Below are positions 1 to 7,057 of a stretch of 19,762 nucleotides of DNA, piece by piece. Both the position numbers and the translations under genes were made by a program. Every line of letters starts with the position of its first letter. The first letter of the stretch is position 1. Source of the stretch: JBFIHF01 sp964411125 (lineage in GTDB: Bacteria; Myxococcota_A; Bradymonadia; Bradymonadales; Bradymonadaceae); contig CAYPJU010000100.1 in assembly GCA_964411125.1 (NCBI GenBank), positions 1 to 19,762 on the forward strand. Reading direction: 5' to 3'. The notes below the pieces were generated by a model that did no database searches, was not told the origin of the DNA, and worked only from the letters and a program-made list of their open reading frames with translations.

Positions 1-4
1 TTTA

Positions 5-45
5 CAAACAAAAAACCCGCGGCTGGCGCCGCGGGTTTTTGTTTG
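5..45 (-). terminator. Strong intrinsic terminator after the tRNA pair
   Basis: The arms CCCGCGGC (16-23) and GCCGCGGG (28-35) form a perfect 8-bp GC stem around a 4-nt loop. The stem extends outward through an A-tract on the left and a T-tract on the right, then CAAAC/GTTTG, with one bulged base. It begins just past the 3' end of tRNA-Glu, so on the minus strand it ends the tRNA transcript. Because it has an A-tract and a T-tract it could also stop transcription entering from the left. Confidence 0.88.
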
Positions 46-47
46 TA

Positions 48-119
<72 letters not shown>

Positions 120-139
120 AGTCCGTTCGTGAACGAACA

Positions 140-212
140 TGAGCCGTGCTGGACTCGAACCAGCGACCCGCGGATTAAAAGTCCGCTGCTCTACCAACTG
201 AGCTAACGGCCC
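140..212 (-). tRNA. tRNA-Lys (anticodon TTT)
   Basis: Read on the minus strand this is a 73-nt cloverleaf. The acceptor GGGCCGT pairs with ACGGCTC (one G-U pair), the D-arm contains TAGCTCAGTTGGTAGAGC, the anticodon stem GCGGA/TCCGC encloses CTTTTAA with anticodon TTT, and the T-arm has GGTTCGAGTCC. CCA is not encoded. The spacer to tRNA-Glu holds a short inverted repeat (GTTCGT-GA-ACGAAC, 125-138), which may guide processing of the two-tRNA precursor; that role is inference. Confidence 0.97.
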
Positions 213-283
213 GAGGAGGTGATTCTGCGAGACTCCTCGCGTCTCGTAAAGCCTAAAACCGGACGCGTCCGGCGGGTCACGAG

Positions 284-312
284 GAAATAGTCGTGACGGG
301 GGAGGGTGTCAA
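284..312 (-). promoter_or_regulatory. Putative sigma-70 promoter of the tRNA-Lys/tRNA-Glu unit
   Basis: On the minus strand a consensus -35 TTGACA (307-312) is followed, after exactly 17 nt, by TATTTC (284-289), a weak -10. It lies about 70 nt before tRNA-Lys. The -35 contains the TGA stop codon (309-311) of the kinase gene upstream, so the two units abut with no intergenic space. The perfect -35 and 17-nt spacing support it; the poor -10 is why confidence is moderate. Confidence 0.5.
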
Positions 313-1901
313 CCCGTTAATTTCGGTATTTCGTCCCGCGGAGTCTCGGGGGATGGGCCGGACGCGAGGTAAGTGCCGATTTCGTCGGCGATCCAGACCC
401 GGGAGGCGGCGTCGACTCGTTTTGCGATCTCGATGCTGGCGTTGTCGGTTTGAAGCACGATGCCGTCGGCGCCGGGGTGGAGTCGTCGGATCCGGCCGGT
501 CTCGGTGGTGCCGTGGCGGGTGAGGGTGAAGGAGCCGTCGGGGCGCAGGTCGAGGGTCTCTTCGAGGAGCCAGAGGACGACCAGGGAGAGGACGCCGAAG
601 AGCGCGGCGGCGGCCAGGGCGGCGCCCGTCCCCTCGGCGACGAAGGCGAGGAGGGTCCAGGTCGTGGTGATCGATGCGGCGGGGACGATGGAGGACTCGG
701 CGGGAGGGCGGAGCTTCAGGTGGAGGCCGCCTCCGCGTCGCTCGATGTCGGTCCGAGTGCCACGCGGTGCGTGCGCGCGGGGGGCGAGCGCGGACGATGC
801 CGGCGGCGAGGGGGCTGTGGGGACCAGGGCGTCGTGCGGTTCGGTCGGTCCGTCGAGCAGGACCAGGGCTTCTGCCGCGGAGGCGGGGCGGTCCTCGACG
901 GCGGGTTCGAGGAGCCGGTCAACGAAGGTGGCGAAGCGGGGGGCGACGCTTGCGTGGTCGCGCCACTGAAGGCGCAGGCGTTCGGAGGGGAGGCGCGAGG
1001 GGGACCGCCCGGTCATGAGGTGAACCAGGGTCGCTCCGAGGGCGTAGAGGTCGGCGCGTCCGTCCGCTCGGCCGGCGACCTGCTCGGGCGCCATGTAGCC
1101 GCTGGTGCCGACCAGCGTGTGCTCGAAGACGTCGCGGGGGCCGCCAATCTGGACGCCGCCGAAGTCGACGAGGAAGAACCGGCCGGCTTCGTCTCGGACG
1201 ATGTTGGAGGGCTTCACGTCGCGATGGACGATCGGCGGTTCGCGGGTGTGGATGTGGTCGAGGACGCCGAGCATCTGGCGGGCGAAGTCCCACAGCGCGG
1301 CGTCGGTCATTCCGGTCCCGTAGGTGAGGAGGATGTCGAGGGCGTCGCCGCGGACGTACTGCTGGGCGAGAAAGAAGCGCGGGCCCGAGGGGGTGTCGAC
1401 GTGGAAGGCGTCGAGGAACTTCGGGATGCTGGGGTGGTCGAGGCTCGCGAGGACGCGCGACTCCCGCTCGAACAGCTCGAGCGCCTTCCACGAGTCGACC
1501 TCGGCGAAGCGCACCTCCTTGAGCGCGACGAACGCGTTGGATTCGCGGTCGCGTGCGAGCCAGGTGGTGCCCTGCGAGCCGCTCCCGATCTCGCGGATCA
1601 CCTCGAAGCGGTCGTCGACGACCTCGAGGGCCTGCCGGCGATGTTCGAGCTCGCCGAGCCGTGCGACGACGTCCCATTCTTCGAAGGTGTCGGTGATCGT
1701 CGCGGGGTCTCCGGCGAGCTCGTCGAACTCGCGGGCGACGTCGGCCTCGACGGTGTCTTTGAGGACGGCGAACTCGTCGTCGTCGAGAAACCCGTCGCCG
1801 TTCGCGTCGAAACGTCGGAAAGCGTCCGGGTTGGCGAGCATCATTTCGACTCGTCGCGCGGCTTCTTTGCGGACGAGATCCACGGTGGTGTCGGTGTCCA
1901 T
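309..1901 (-). CDS. Membrane Ser/Thr protein kinase with N-terminal EF-hand
   Basis: A 530-residue Hanks-type kinase. Residues 32-43 form a textbook EF-hand calcium loop (DANGDGFLDDDE). The kinase domain covers about 99-350 and has every active-site element: glycine loop GSGSQG (106-111), K128, a C-helix glutamate near E147, HRDVKPSN (226-233), DFG (246-248) and APE (271-273). A proline-rich linker (about 355-390) leads to a hydrophobic stretch at 411-447 that fits one long or two short membrane helices, then a tail of about 80 residues I do not recognise. The start at 1901 follows a strong GAGGGGAGG ribosome site. By family it phosphorylates Ser/Thr on unknown targets; calcium control through the EF-hand is inference. 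No terminator separates its stop from the tRNA promoter. Confidence 0.93.
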   Translation of the reverse strand: MDTDTTVDLVRKEAARRVEMMLANPDAFRRFDANGDGFLDDDEFAVLKDTVEADVAREFDELAGDPATITDTFEEWDVVARLGELEHRRQALEVVDDRFEVIREIGSGSQGTTWLARDRESNAFVALKEVRFAEVDSWKALELFERESRVLASLDHPSIPKFLDAFHVDTPSGPRFFLAQQYVRGDALDILLTYGTGMTDAALWDFARQMLGVLDHIHTREPPIVHRDVKPSNIVRDEAGRFFLVDFGGVQIGGPRDVFEHTLVGTSGYMAPEQVAGRADGRADLYALGATLVHLMTGRSPSRLPSERLRLQWRDHASVAPRFATFVDRLLEPAVEDRPASAAEALVLLDGPTEPHDALVPTAPSPPASSALAPRAHAPRGTRTDIERRGGGLHLKLRPPAESSIVPAASITTTWTLLAFVAEGTGAALAAAALFGVLSLVVLWLLEETLDLRPDGSFTLTRHGTTETGRIRRLHPGADGIVLQTDNASIEIAKRVDAASRVWIADEIGTYLASGPSPETPRDEIPKLTG

Positions 1902-2076
1902 TTCCTCCCCTCGGGCACGGACGTGCAGTCCCCTGTCAACCCCCTCACGTTAGTCGATCGGAAAGCAGGTGCGCCAGAGGTGTCATTCACTTGCACGCGT
2001 TTCGTTTTCGCAAGGTGTTGACCCTGGGGGCGAGATCCGAAACGATCGACTGATCAACGGAAGAGGGAGGGCCGAG

Positions 2077-3111
2077 ATGAAGAGACGACTGAGCGCAATG
2101 CTCTGGCTTTCGGTGGTGCTCGCCGGTTGCGGCGGGACCGACGGGGACGGCAAGGACCCGGTCGACGAGCCGATCGTGATCAACAACGGGGAGGAGAACA
2201 ACGGGGGGGCGACGAACAACGGGGCTCCAAACAACGGGGCGCCGAACAACGGCGTCGTGCTCAACAACGGAGAGGGGACGGTCGTGGAGGCGAACGTGAA
2301 GATGGGGATCCTCGCCCCGAGTACCGCTCGGAGCACGGGCATCGAGCTGGTGCAGCTTGGAGTTTCGGCGGTCTTCGAGGCATCGATTCAGGCGAACGGT
2401 GGGACGCAGCTCGTCGCGACCGGGACCCTGACCCAGTCGGGGCAATCGTTCACGTACTCGGCGACGCCGGCCGATCGTCTGCGGATCGTGTGGGCTGAGG
2501 GGCCACCCACCGATCTCTACGTCGAGAATCTCCAGGGGGATTTCAGCGGTGACGCGAACCTCTTGATCTCGCGGGACCACCTGGTCACGGTCCGCGCCGT
2601 CCGGGAAGGATTCGTGGATCTGGAAGTGGAGTCGCGGCAGCAGGGTGGGCAGTTGGTCCGCACCGCCGCTGGTTCGCTCACGTCGGAAGGGGTGACGTAC
2701 ACGGTGGACCTGAGCGAATCGGGGACGTTCTCCTCCGAGGTGGAGATCACGTATTCGAACTACGACTCCGACACTTCGTTCAGCGGCACGATCAGCGGAG
2801 ACAACGGCTTTTCGCAGCAGGTGCAGGAGCGGTTCGTCTACAAGCAGGTAAACGACGTCACGAACGACGATCGGGCGATCGAGTCGACGTGGTCGGTGGG
2901 GGGCGACGACTACTCGCTCACCGACGCTCGGATTCGGTTCGAGCAGCGCAGCGGCCGAATCCACCTCTCCGACTACTGGATCATTCAGGGGACGGTGCTC
3001 CGAAACGGCGCGCCGATCGGCCAGATCAACTACGAGCTGACCGACGTCTATCTTTCGATCTTCGTGGAGGTGGGGTCGGAGCGGATCGAACTCTACCGCT
3101 TCACCGAGTAG
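2077..3111 (+). CDS. Lipoprotein with Asn-Asn-Gly repeat linker
   Basis: A 344-residue secreted lipoprotein of unknown function. The N-terminus MKRRLSAMLWL is a typical positively charged signal, with lipobox LAGC placing the lipidated cysteine at C18. It is followed by an acidic/glycine segment and six NNG units (about residues 36-65) acting as a flexible tether from the membrane. The rest (about 70-344) is rich in beta-strand-like, polar alternating sequence; I recognise no domain. I chose ATG 2077 rather than earlier in-frame starts because only this one puts a signal peptide at the N-terminus and it has AGGGAGG (2064-2070) at good distance. It is divergent from the EF-hand kinase and its last 11 bp overlap the convergent lipoprotein gene. 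Confidence 0.85.
   Translation: MKRRLSAMLWLSVVLAGCGGTDGDGKDPVDEPIVINNGEENNGGATNNGAPNNGAPNNGVVLNNGEGTVVEANVKMGILAPSTARSTGIELVQLGVSAVFEASIQANGGTQLVATGTLTQSGQSFTYSATPADRLRIVWAEGPPTDLYVENLQGDFSGDANLLISRDHLVTVRAVREGFVDLEVESRQQGGQLVRTAAGSLTSEGVTYTVDLSESGTFSSEVEITYSNYDSDTSFSGTISGDNGFSQQVQERFVYKQVNDVTNDDRAIESTWSVGGDDYSLTDARIRFEQRSGRIHLSDYWIIQGTVLRNGAPIGQINYELTDVYLSIFVEVGSERIELYRFTE
2182..2271 (+). repeat. Asn-Asn-Gly coding repeat, 15-nt core period
   Basis: Six AACAACGG(G/C/A) units begin at 2182, 2197, 2215, 2230, 2245 and 2263, all in the reading frame of the lipoprotein. The middle three are exactly 15 nt apart, giving N-N-G-A-P. The repeat encodes the linker after the lipidated cysteine. Fifteen-base steps mean copy-number change would lengthen or shorten the linker without shifting frame. 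Confidence 0.9.
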
Positions 3112-3802
3112 CCGCGTCGTCCAGGCTGAAGATGTTGGGGGTTTTCGGCACGCCGGGGCGTAGGCTCGATTCTTCGGCCGGGGCCCGATGTACACCGGGC
3201 GCCGCGTTGACGGCGTCGGAGATCGCGGGTTGGTGCTCGGCGTCGACGGAGTCGCGCTGCTGAGAATCCGCGAGCACGGCCACCTCTTTCACGGCGCCGA
3301 GGGCGAAGTCGCGCACGGCGGCATCGAGCTGCTCGACCCGTTCCGAACCGTCGTCGCTGCCGTAACTGCTCGCGACTCGGTCGGGGGAGTAAAACGCGAC
3401 GTGGGTTTCACCCACCCGTTCTTCGACGAGGATGCTCGACGGAAGGCCCAGAACCCGGGTGGACTCCATGGGTGAGGCCTGCGGATCGAGGACCCGGCGG
3501 ACTTCGAACCTCGTCGGTCCTTCGCCATGACCGATACTGTCGATCGAATGCCGGCGAACCTCGAAATCGGGGTTCGAGGCTGCGGCTCCTTCGATGCTCG
3601 CGATCACTTCCTTCTTCGAAGCGCTCGTGGTCAGTGAGACGACGTTCGGTCCATGATCGGACGTTGCGGGTGCCTGCGTGAACTCCACAGGGGTTTCGTC
3701 GTTCGGCACGAAGGCTTCGTGGGTCTCGGCATTCATGCCGGTCTCGCAAGCGACGAGAGTGGTCAGGGCGAAAGCGGCGGCGAGGATCGGTTCGAAATCC
3801 AT
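3101..3802 (-). CDS. Putative DUF302-like lipoprotein
   Basis: A 233-residue protein with a lipobox LVAC (C19) after a hydrophobic segment. Start ATG 3802 has GGAG 8 nt upstream; an in-frame TTG seven codons earlier is possible. Residues about 50-170 resemble the DUF302 (TT1751-like) fold: a helix-forming segment (SASKKEVIASIEGAA), then LGLPSSILVEERVGETHVAFYSP and DRVASSYG, matching the family's LP-x-V-x-V-E...YxxP layout. Function of DUF302 is not established. The signal n-region (MDFEPIL) has no lysine or arginine, which is unusual. The final three codons and stop overlap the end of the convergent lipoprotein gene. The last 50 residues are hydrophilic and unrecognised. Confidence 0.68.
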   Translation of the reverse strand: MDFEPILAAAFALTTLVACETGMNAETHEAFVPNDETPVEFTQAPATSDHGPNVVSLTTSASKKEVIASIEGAAASNPDFEVRRHSIDSIGHGEGPTRFEVRRVLDPQASPMESTRVLGLPSSILVEERVGETHVAFYSPDRVASSYGSDDGSERVEQLDAAVRDFALGAVKEVAVLADSQQRDSVDAEHQPAISDAVNAAPGVHRAPAEESSLRPGVPKTPNIFSLDDAATR

Positions 3803-3933
3803 GTACGTCTCCAGTGACAGCAATCTTCATTTAGGTCCCCTACGTTAGACGCGGGCGGGCCGCCACCAAACCGACGACCAGGGCGTCTCCGCATTCGGGG
3901 CGCTGGATTTTCAACGATCTCAGCGGCCTGGGG

Positions 3934-4206
3934 TCAGACCGAGCCGTCGACGCCGTCGGCGAGATCGGACTCCAACTGCGGGATCGCAGCGCCGAGCTCG
4001 TGGGCGAGTCGATGTACGGATTCCTCGCGCCGAGCGCTCAGCAGGGAGGCGACGGCGAGGTTGAGGGAGCAGAAGCCGAACGCCCCGAGGGCGGCGAGCT
4101 CGAAGTAGGTCTGGGGCGTGACCAGGACGGCGGCGAGGCAAACGAGAGCGAAACCGAGGCAGAGGAGGGCGATCACGAGACGGCCGTTGACCGCGCGGCG
4201 GGCCAT
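3934..4206 (-). CDS. Small two-helix membrane protein, unknown function
   Basis: A 90-residue product beginning MARRAVNGR, with two hydrophobic segments (about residues 10-28 and 33-55) and a hydrophilic tail rich in E, R and H. Third codon positions are strongly G/C as in neighbouring real genes, which is the main support beyond the membrane pattern. I see no convincing ribosome site before ATG 4206; longer in-frame starts would add an Arg-rich stretch that looks untranslated. No family recognised. Confidence 0.6.
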   Translation of the reverse strand: MARRAVNGRLVIALLCLGFALVCLAAVLVTPQTYFELAALGAFGFCSLNLAVASLLSARREESVHRLAHELGAAIPQLESDLADGVDGSV

Positions 4207-4616
4207 GGTGTGGTTGACTGCCACCGGCTGATATTCGGCGCCTCGTGTCACATCTCTGCGATGGAAACGGCGCCTTCGCCGCTTCGCCGGTAGTGTCGAC
4301 CGGCGGTCCCTCCATCGTCCTCTCGAGTGTCCCATCGCTCCTCTAAGGGTAGTCAGTCCCCACATTGAATCAACGCGAAGGGCGGACATTCGATTCCCCT
4401 TCGAGGCTGCGAGGCGGCAAGTGCGCCGCGGCCGAACGGGCGCAGGATTTGCGCGGGCTCGGGTCGTCGCGCAGAAGATACGTGAAGGAGGATCGTGGTG
4501 GCGTGGCGTAGGTTGCCGAAAAACAACGAGTTTGTAGGTTTTGTCGGGGTTGGCATCCCGAGTGCAATGAGTCGGTGCGTCGATGTTTCGGACCTGAACC
4601 ACGAAGGAGGCAAACG
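4207..4616. other. Long non-coding interval with regulatory content
   Basis: About 410 bp with no gene I can support. The right part (about 4510-4545) is distinctly AT-richer than the surroundings. It holds a sigma-54-like site at 4551-4566, and an inverted repeat GCGCA-N5-TGCGC at 4440-4454, about 100 bp upstream of it, where enhancer-binding activators usually bind. It also contains a ribosome-site-like AAGGAGG at 4485-4491 before GTG 4495, opening a short frame that runs into the next gene out of phase; I do not treat that as a gene. Confidence 0.5.
4551..4566 (+). promoter_or_regulatory. Putative sigma-54 (-24/-12) promoter
   Basis: The sequence TGGCATCCCGAGTGCA has the invariant GG (4552-4553) and GC (4564-4565) separated by exactly 10 nt, and matches TGGCA at -24 and TGCA at -12 of the sigma-54 consensus. 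Transcription would start near 4577, leaving a 40-nt leader with a strong ribosome site (AAGGAGG, 4604-4610) before ATG 4617. Sigma-54 promoters need an AAA+ activator; a candidate upstream inverted repeat lies at 4440-4454. Confidence 0.5.
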
Positions 4617-4741
4617 ATGGCATCCGTACCGCAGAAGGAAGAATGGGAAGTTCTCACCGGCAAGGTCTTCACCCGTACGATGTACGGATCGATCGCGTTT
4701 CTGGTGTTCGTCTTCGCGATGAACGAGCTGGTGGGGGCGGG
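4617..4741 (+). CDS. Small membrane protein, 3' end lost in assembly gap
   Basis: The visible 41 codons begin MASVPQKEEWEVLTG and enter a hydrophobic stretch (YGSIAFLVFVFAMNELVGA, about residues 22-40) that looks like a membrane helix. ATG 4617 is preceded by a near-perfect AAGGAGG 6 nt away, the clearest ribosome site in this part of the window, so translation is likely efficient. The reading frame is open to the start of the N gap and its end is unknown. No family can be named from this fragment. It converges on tyrS across the gap and sits behind the sigma-54-like site. Confidence 0.65.
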
Positions 4742-4841
4742 NNNNNNNNNNNNNNNNNNNNNNNNNNNNNNNNNNNNNNNNNNNNNNNNNNNNNNNNNNN
4801 NNNNNNNNNNNNNNNNNNNNNNNNNNNNNNNNNNNNNNNNN
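4742..4841. other. Assembly gap of 100 N
   Basis: Exactly 100 undetermined bases, the usual placeholder for a scaffold join of unknown length. It removes the 3' end of tyrS (minus) and of the small membrane-protein gene (plus). The true distance and any terminator between these convergent genes are hidden. Confidence 0.99.
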
Positions 4842-6137
4842 GACGTGGTATTTTTTGCGGCCAGCGCGCAGGACCAGCTTGGTCTCGCTGGCGAGGTCGT
4901 CCAGCGTCACGAGGTAGTCGATTCCGTCGACGCGCTCGTTGTTGACGTATCCGCCGCCCTGCTCGACGAGGCGGCGTGCCTGCCCTTTCGATTGCTGTAG
5001 CTCGGTTTCGGCGAGGAGGTCGACGATGTTGATCCCCTCGGCGAGGCGGGCGCGCTCGATTTCGGAGGAGGGTACCTCCGCGAAGACCGAGGCGAGGTCG
5101 CGGTCGGAGAGTCCTTCGATGCGCTCGCCGAACAGCATCTTCGACGCGCGCTCCGCCTTGTCCGCCTCTTCGGCGCCGTGGACGAGGGTGGTGACCTCGC
5201 GTGCCAGCGCTTTCTGGACCTCCCCGCGGTTCTCGTTGGCCTCGATCGTGCGCTCGTGCCCGGCGATTTCGTCGAGAGGCATGAAGGTGAACTTTCGCAG
5301 TAGCGAGACGACATCGGCGTCTTCGCGCTGAACCCAGAACTGATAGAACTCGTAGGGGCTGGTGCGTTCGGGATCGAGCCAGACGGCGCCTTTCTCGGTT
5401 TTGCCGAATTTGGTCCCGGCCGCTGTCTGGAGCAGCGGGAAGGTGAGGCCGAACGCGGACTCGGAGTGCCGGCGTCGGATGAGATCGGTGCCGGCGGTGA
5501 TGTTGCCCCACTGGTCGGAGCCGCCGATCTGAAGGGCGCAGCCGCGTTCTTGGAACAGATGCAGGAAGTCGTACGCCTGGATCAGCATGTAGCTGAACTC
5601 GGTGTAGCTGAGACCGGTTTCCTCCCTTTCGAGGCGGGATTTCACGGAGTCCTTCTGCATCATCACGTTGACGCGGAAGGACTTGCCGACATCGCGCAGA
5701 AAGTCGAGGAACGACCAGGGCTTCATCCAGTCGGCGTTGTTGACGATCGGTACTTCGTCGGCCCCTTGGTCGATGCCCTCGGCGCGGACGGTGAGGGCGC
5801 GGTCGAGGATTCGACGAATCTGCGCGCCGATGCCGGCGAGGTTCCGCTCGATCGTGTCGTCGTCGAGGAGGTTGCGCTCCTCGCTCTTTCCGGATGGATC
5901 ACCGATGAGCCCGGTGGCTCCGCCGACCAGCGCGATGGGATCGTGACCGTGCCGCCGGAAATGGGCGAGGACCAGGATCGGTAGGAGGCTACCGACGTGG
6001 AGCGATTCGGAGGTCGGATCGAAGCCGCAGTACAGCGTCACGCCGTCGTTCTGCAACAGCTCGTCGAGCTCGTCCTCGTGTGTGGTCTGAAAGATCAGCT
6101 CGCGCGCGGCGAGTTCTGCGAGCACGGGGCTCTTCAT
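4842..6137 (-). CDS. tyrS: Tyrosyl-tRNA synthetase, last codons in gap
   Basis: Charges tRNA-Tyr with tyrosine in the cytoplasm. All 432 visible residues fit bacterial class I TyrRS: the YCGFDPTSESLHVGS region carries the HIGH-type signature HVGS (47-50), ALVGGATGLIGDPSGK is the conserved nucleotide/tyrosine-site segment, QIGGSDQWGNI is present, and KFGKT (243-247) is the KMSKS-type loop. A C-terminal S4-like RNA-binding domain (about 365-432) includes SKGQARRLVEQGGGYVNN. The sequence stops at KKYHV at the gap edge, where the family usually ends within a few residues, so the enzyme is probably complete in the real genome. It lies 25 bp downstream of the GumN-like gene in the same direction; no clear ribosome site precedes ATG 6137, suggesting coupling to the upstream gene. 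Confidence 0.97.
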
Positions 6138-6162
6138 GGGGTGGTCCGTGGGCTCGGGGATG

Positions 6163-7056
6163 TCATTCGATGCGGGTAACTTCGAAACCTTCTTTGCGGA
6201 GCATCTCGACGACGCTGTGAGGGCCGATGAGGTGGCCGGCCCCGACCGTTACGAACACTCCGCCGCGGTCGATGAGGTCGGCGAGGATGGGGAGCCACGT
6301 GACGTTACGTTCCTCGAAGAGGACCGACTTGGTGGCGCCGTCGACGAAGAGGTGCCGCTCGAGCGCGGCGAGGTCGCCGGCGAGGTAGTCACGCGTCATC
6401 GAACGCGACTGTCTCTTGAACGTGTCGGGGTCGTCGATCAGGGGCTCGAGCGACTCGATCGTCGAGACGCGGTTCAGAAGCTCGACCTGCGTTTGCCAGC
6501 TCTCCAGGAACTCGATCTTCATCGAACGCTCCCTCGCGGTTTCGAGCAAGCTGAGCTCGATCGACTTCTCGGTAGGGAGGAGTTTTTCGATCAGCGCGGC
6601 CTCGAGGACCCAGGGGCGCAGCCAGTTGGCGACGCGCTCTTCGAACTGCCCGTCGAGCATCTCGAGGAGGCGCTCCCAGCGTTGATCGCCGAGCCGATCG
6701 TGGTTCGAGGGGCCGCTCGGGAGGACGACGAGATCGGCGAGCTCGACGGGATCCGCGGTCGTAGGGTCGGCTTCGAGGACGAAGGTGGTGCTCTCCTCCA
6801 TCGCCTTTCGGACCTCGGTGGGGAGGTCCGCGTCCGACACGCCGAAGTGCATAGCGCCGAAGAGATAGACCGGTCCGGCAGGGCCATCGACTCGCCAGAG
6901 AAGCGGAGGCGGAGTCTGCTCGGGGGGCTCCGCTGCGGGACGCGCAGGCTGAAGCTGTTGCTGAGCGACCGTCGGAGCCTTGGTGCCGGCTCGCTTGCCG
7001 CAGCCGATGCCGACCAGCGCCAGCGAGAGAATCAGGATGTGGACCAGTGTCTTCAC
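6163..7056 (-). CDS. TraB/GumN family protein (putative metalloprotease-like)
   Basis: A 297-residue exported protein. After a hydrophobic signal ending GIGC (C19; an imperfect lipobox, since -3 is Gly) and a Pro/Gln-rich linker comes a TraB/PrgY/GumN domain (about 52-297). The two family signature GxxH motifs are present: GAMH (67-70) near the N-terminus and GAGH (272-275) near the C-terminus, with an acidic FVLEAD segment between. Related Tiki proteins are metalloproteases; the substrate in bacteria is mostly unknown, so enzymatic activity is inference. The start is GTG 7056, only one base after the stop of the SirB1-like gene, which indicates translational coupling. Confidence 0.88.
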   Translation of the reverse strand: MKTLVHILILSLALVGIGCGKRAGTKAPTVAQQQLQPARPAAEPPEQTPPPLLWRVDGPAGPVYLFGAMHFGVSDADLPTEVRKAMEESTTFVLEADPTTADPVELADLVVLPSGPSNHDRLGDQRWERLLEMLDGQFEERVANWLRPWVLEAALIEKLLPTEKSIELSLLETARERSMKIEFLESWQTQVELLNRVSTIESLEPLIDDPDTFKRQSRSMTRDYLAGDLAALERHLFVDGATKSVLFEERNVTWLPILADLIDRGGVFVTVGAGHLIGPHSVVEMLRKEGFEVTRIE

Positions 7057-7057
7057 G

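Noticed and set aside
1934..1939. Consensus TTGACA on the minus strand upstream of the EF-hand kinase
   Set aside because: No acceptable -10 at 16-18 nt (the sequence there is GCCCGA), so it is not listed as a promoter.
450..2021. Plus-strand open frame of 523 codons opposite the EF-hand kinase
   Set aside because: Antisense shadow of a complete kinase gene; translation is Gly/Glu/Val-rich with no family features.
2182..2271. Short regular repeats considered as a CRISPR array
   Set aside because: Units are about 9-15 nt, in frame, and encode a protein linker; no 25-45 nt repeats with unique spacers and no cas genes occur in the window.
1987..3195. Minus-strand open frame of 402 codons opposite the NNG lipoprotein
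   Set aside because: The plus strand has a signal peptide, lipobox and ribosome site; this frame is Arg/Val/His-rich and has none.
4495..4722. Short plus-strand frame starting GTG after a perfect AAGGAGG
   Set aside because: Its product is Arg/Ser/Pro-rich with no domain, it overlaps the better-supported gene at 4617 out of frame, and it spans the sigma-54-like site. It would need ribosome profiling to revive.
4353..4741. Apparent continuation of tyrS through the N gap
   Set aside because: Produced by reading through undetermined bases. TyrRS normally ends near KKYHV, and the sequence beyond the gap is antisense to another gene and its promoter.
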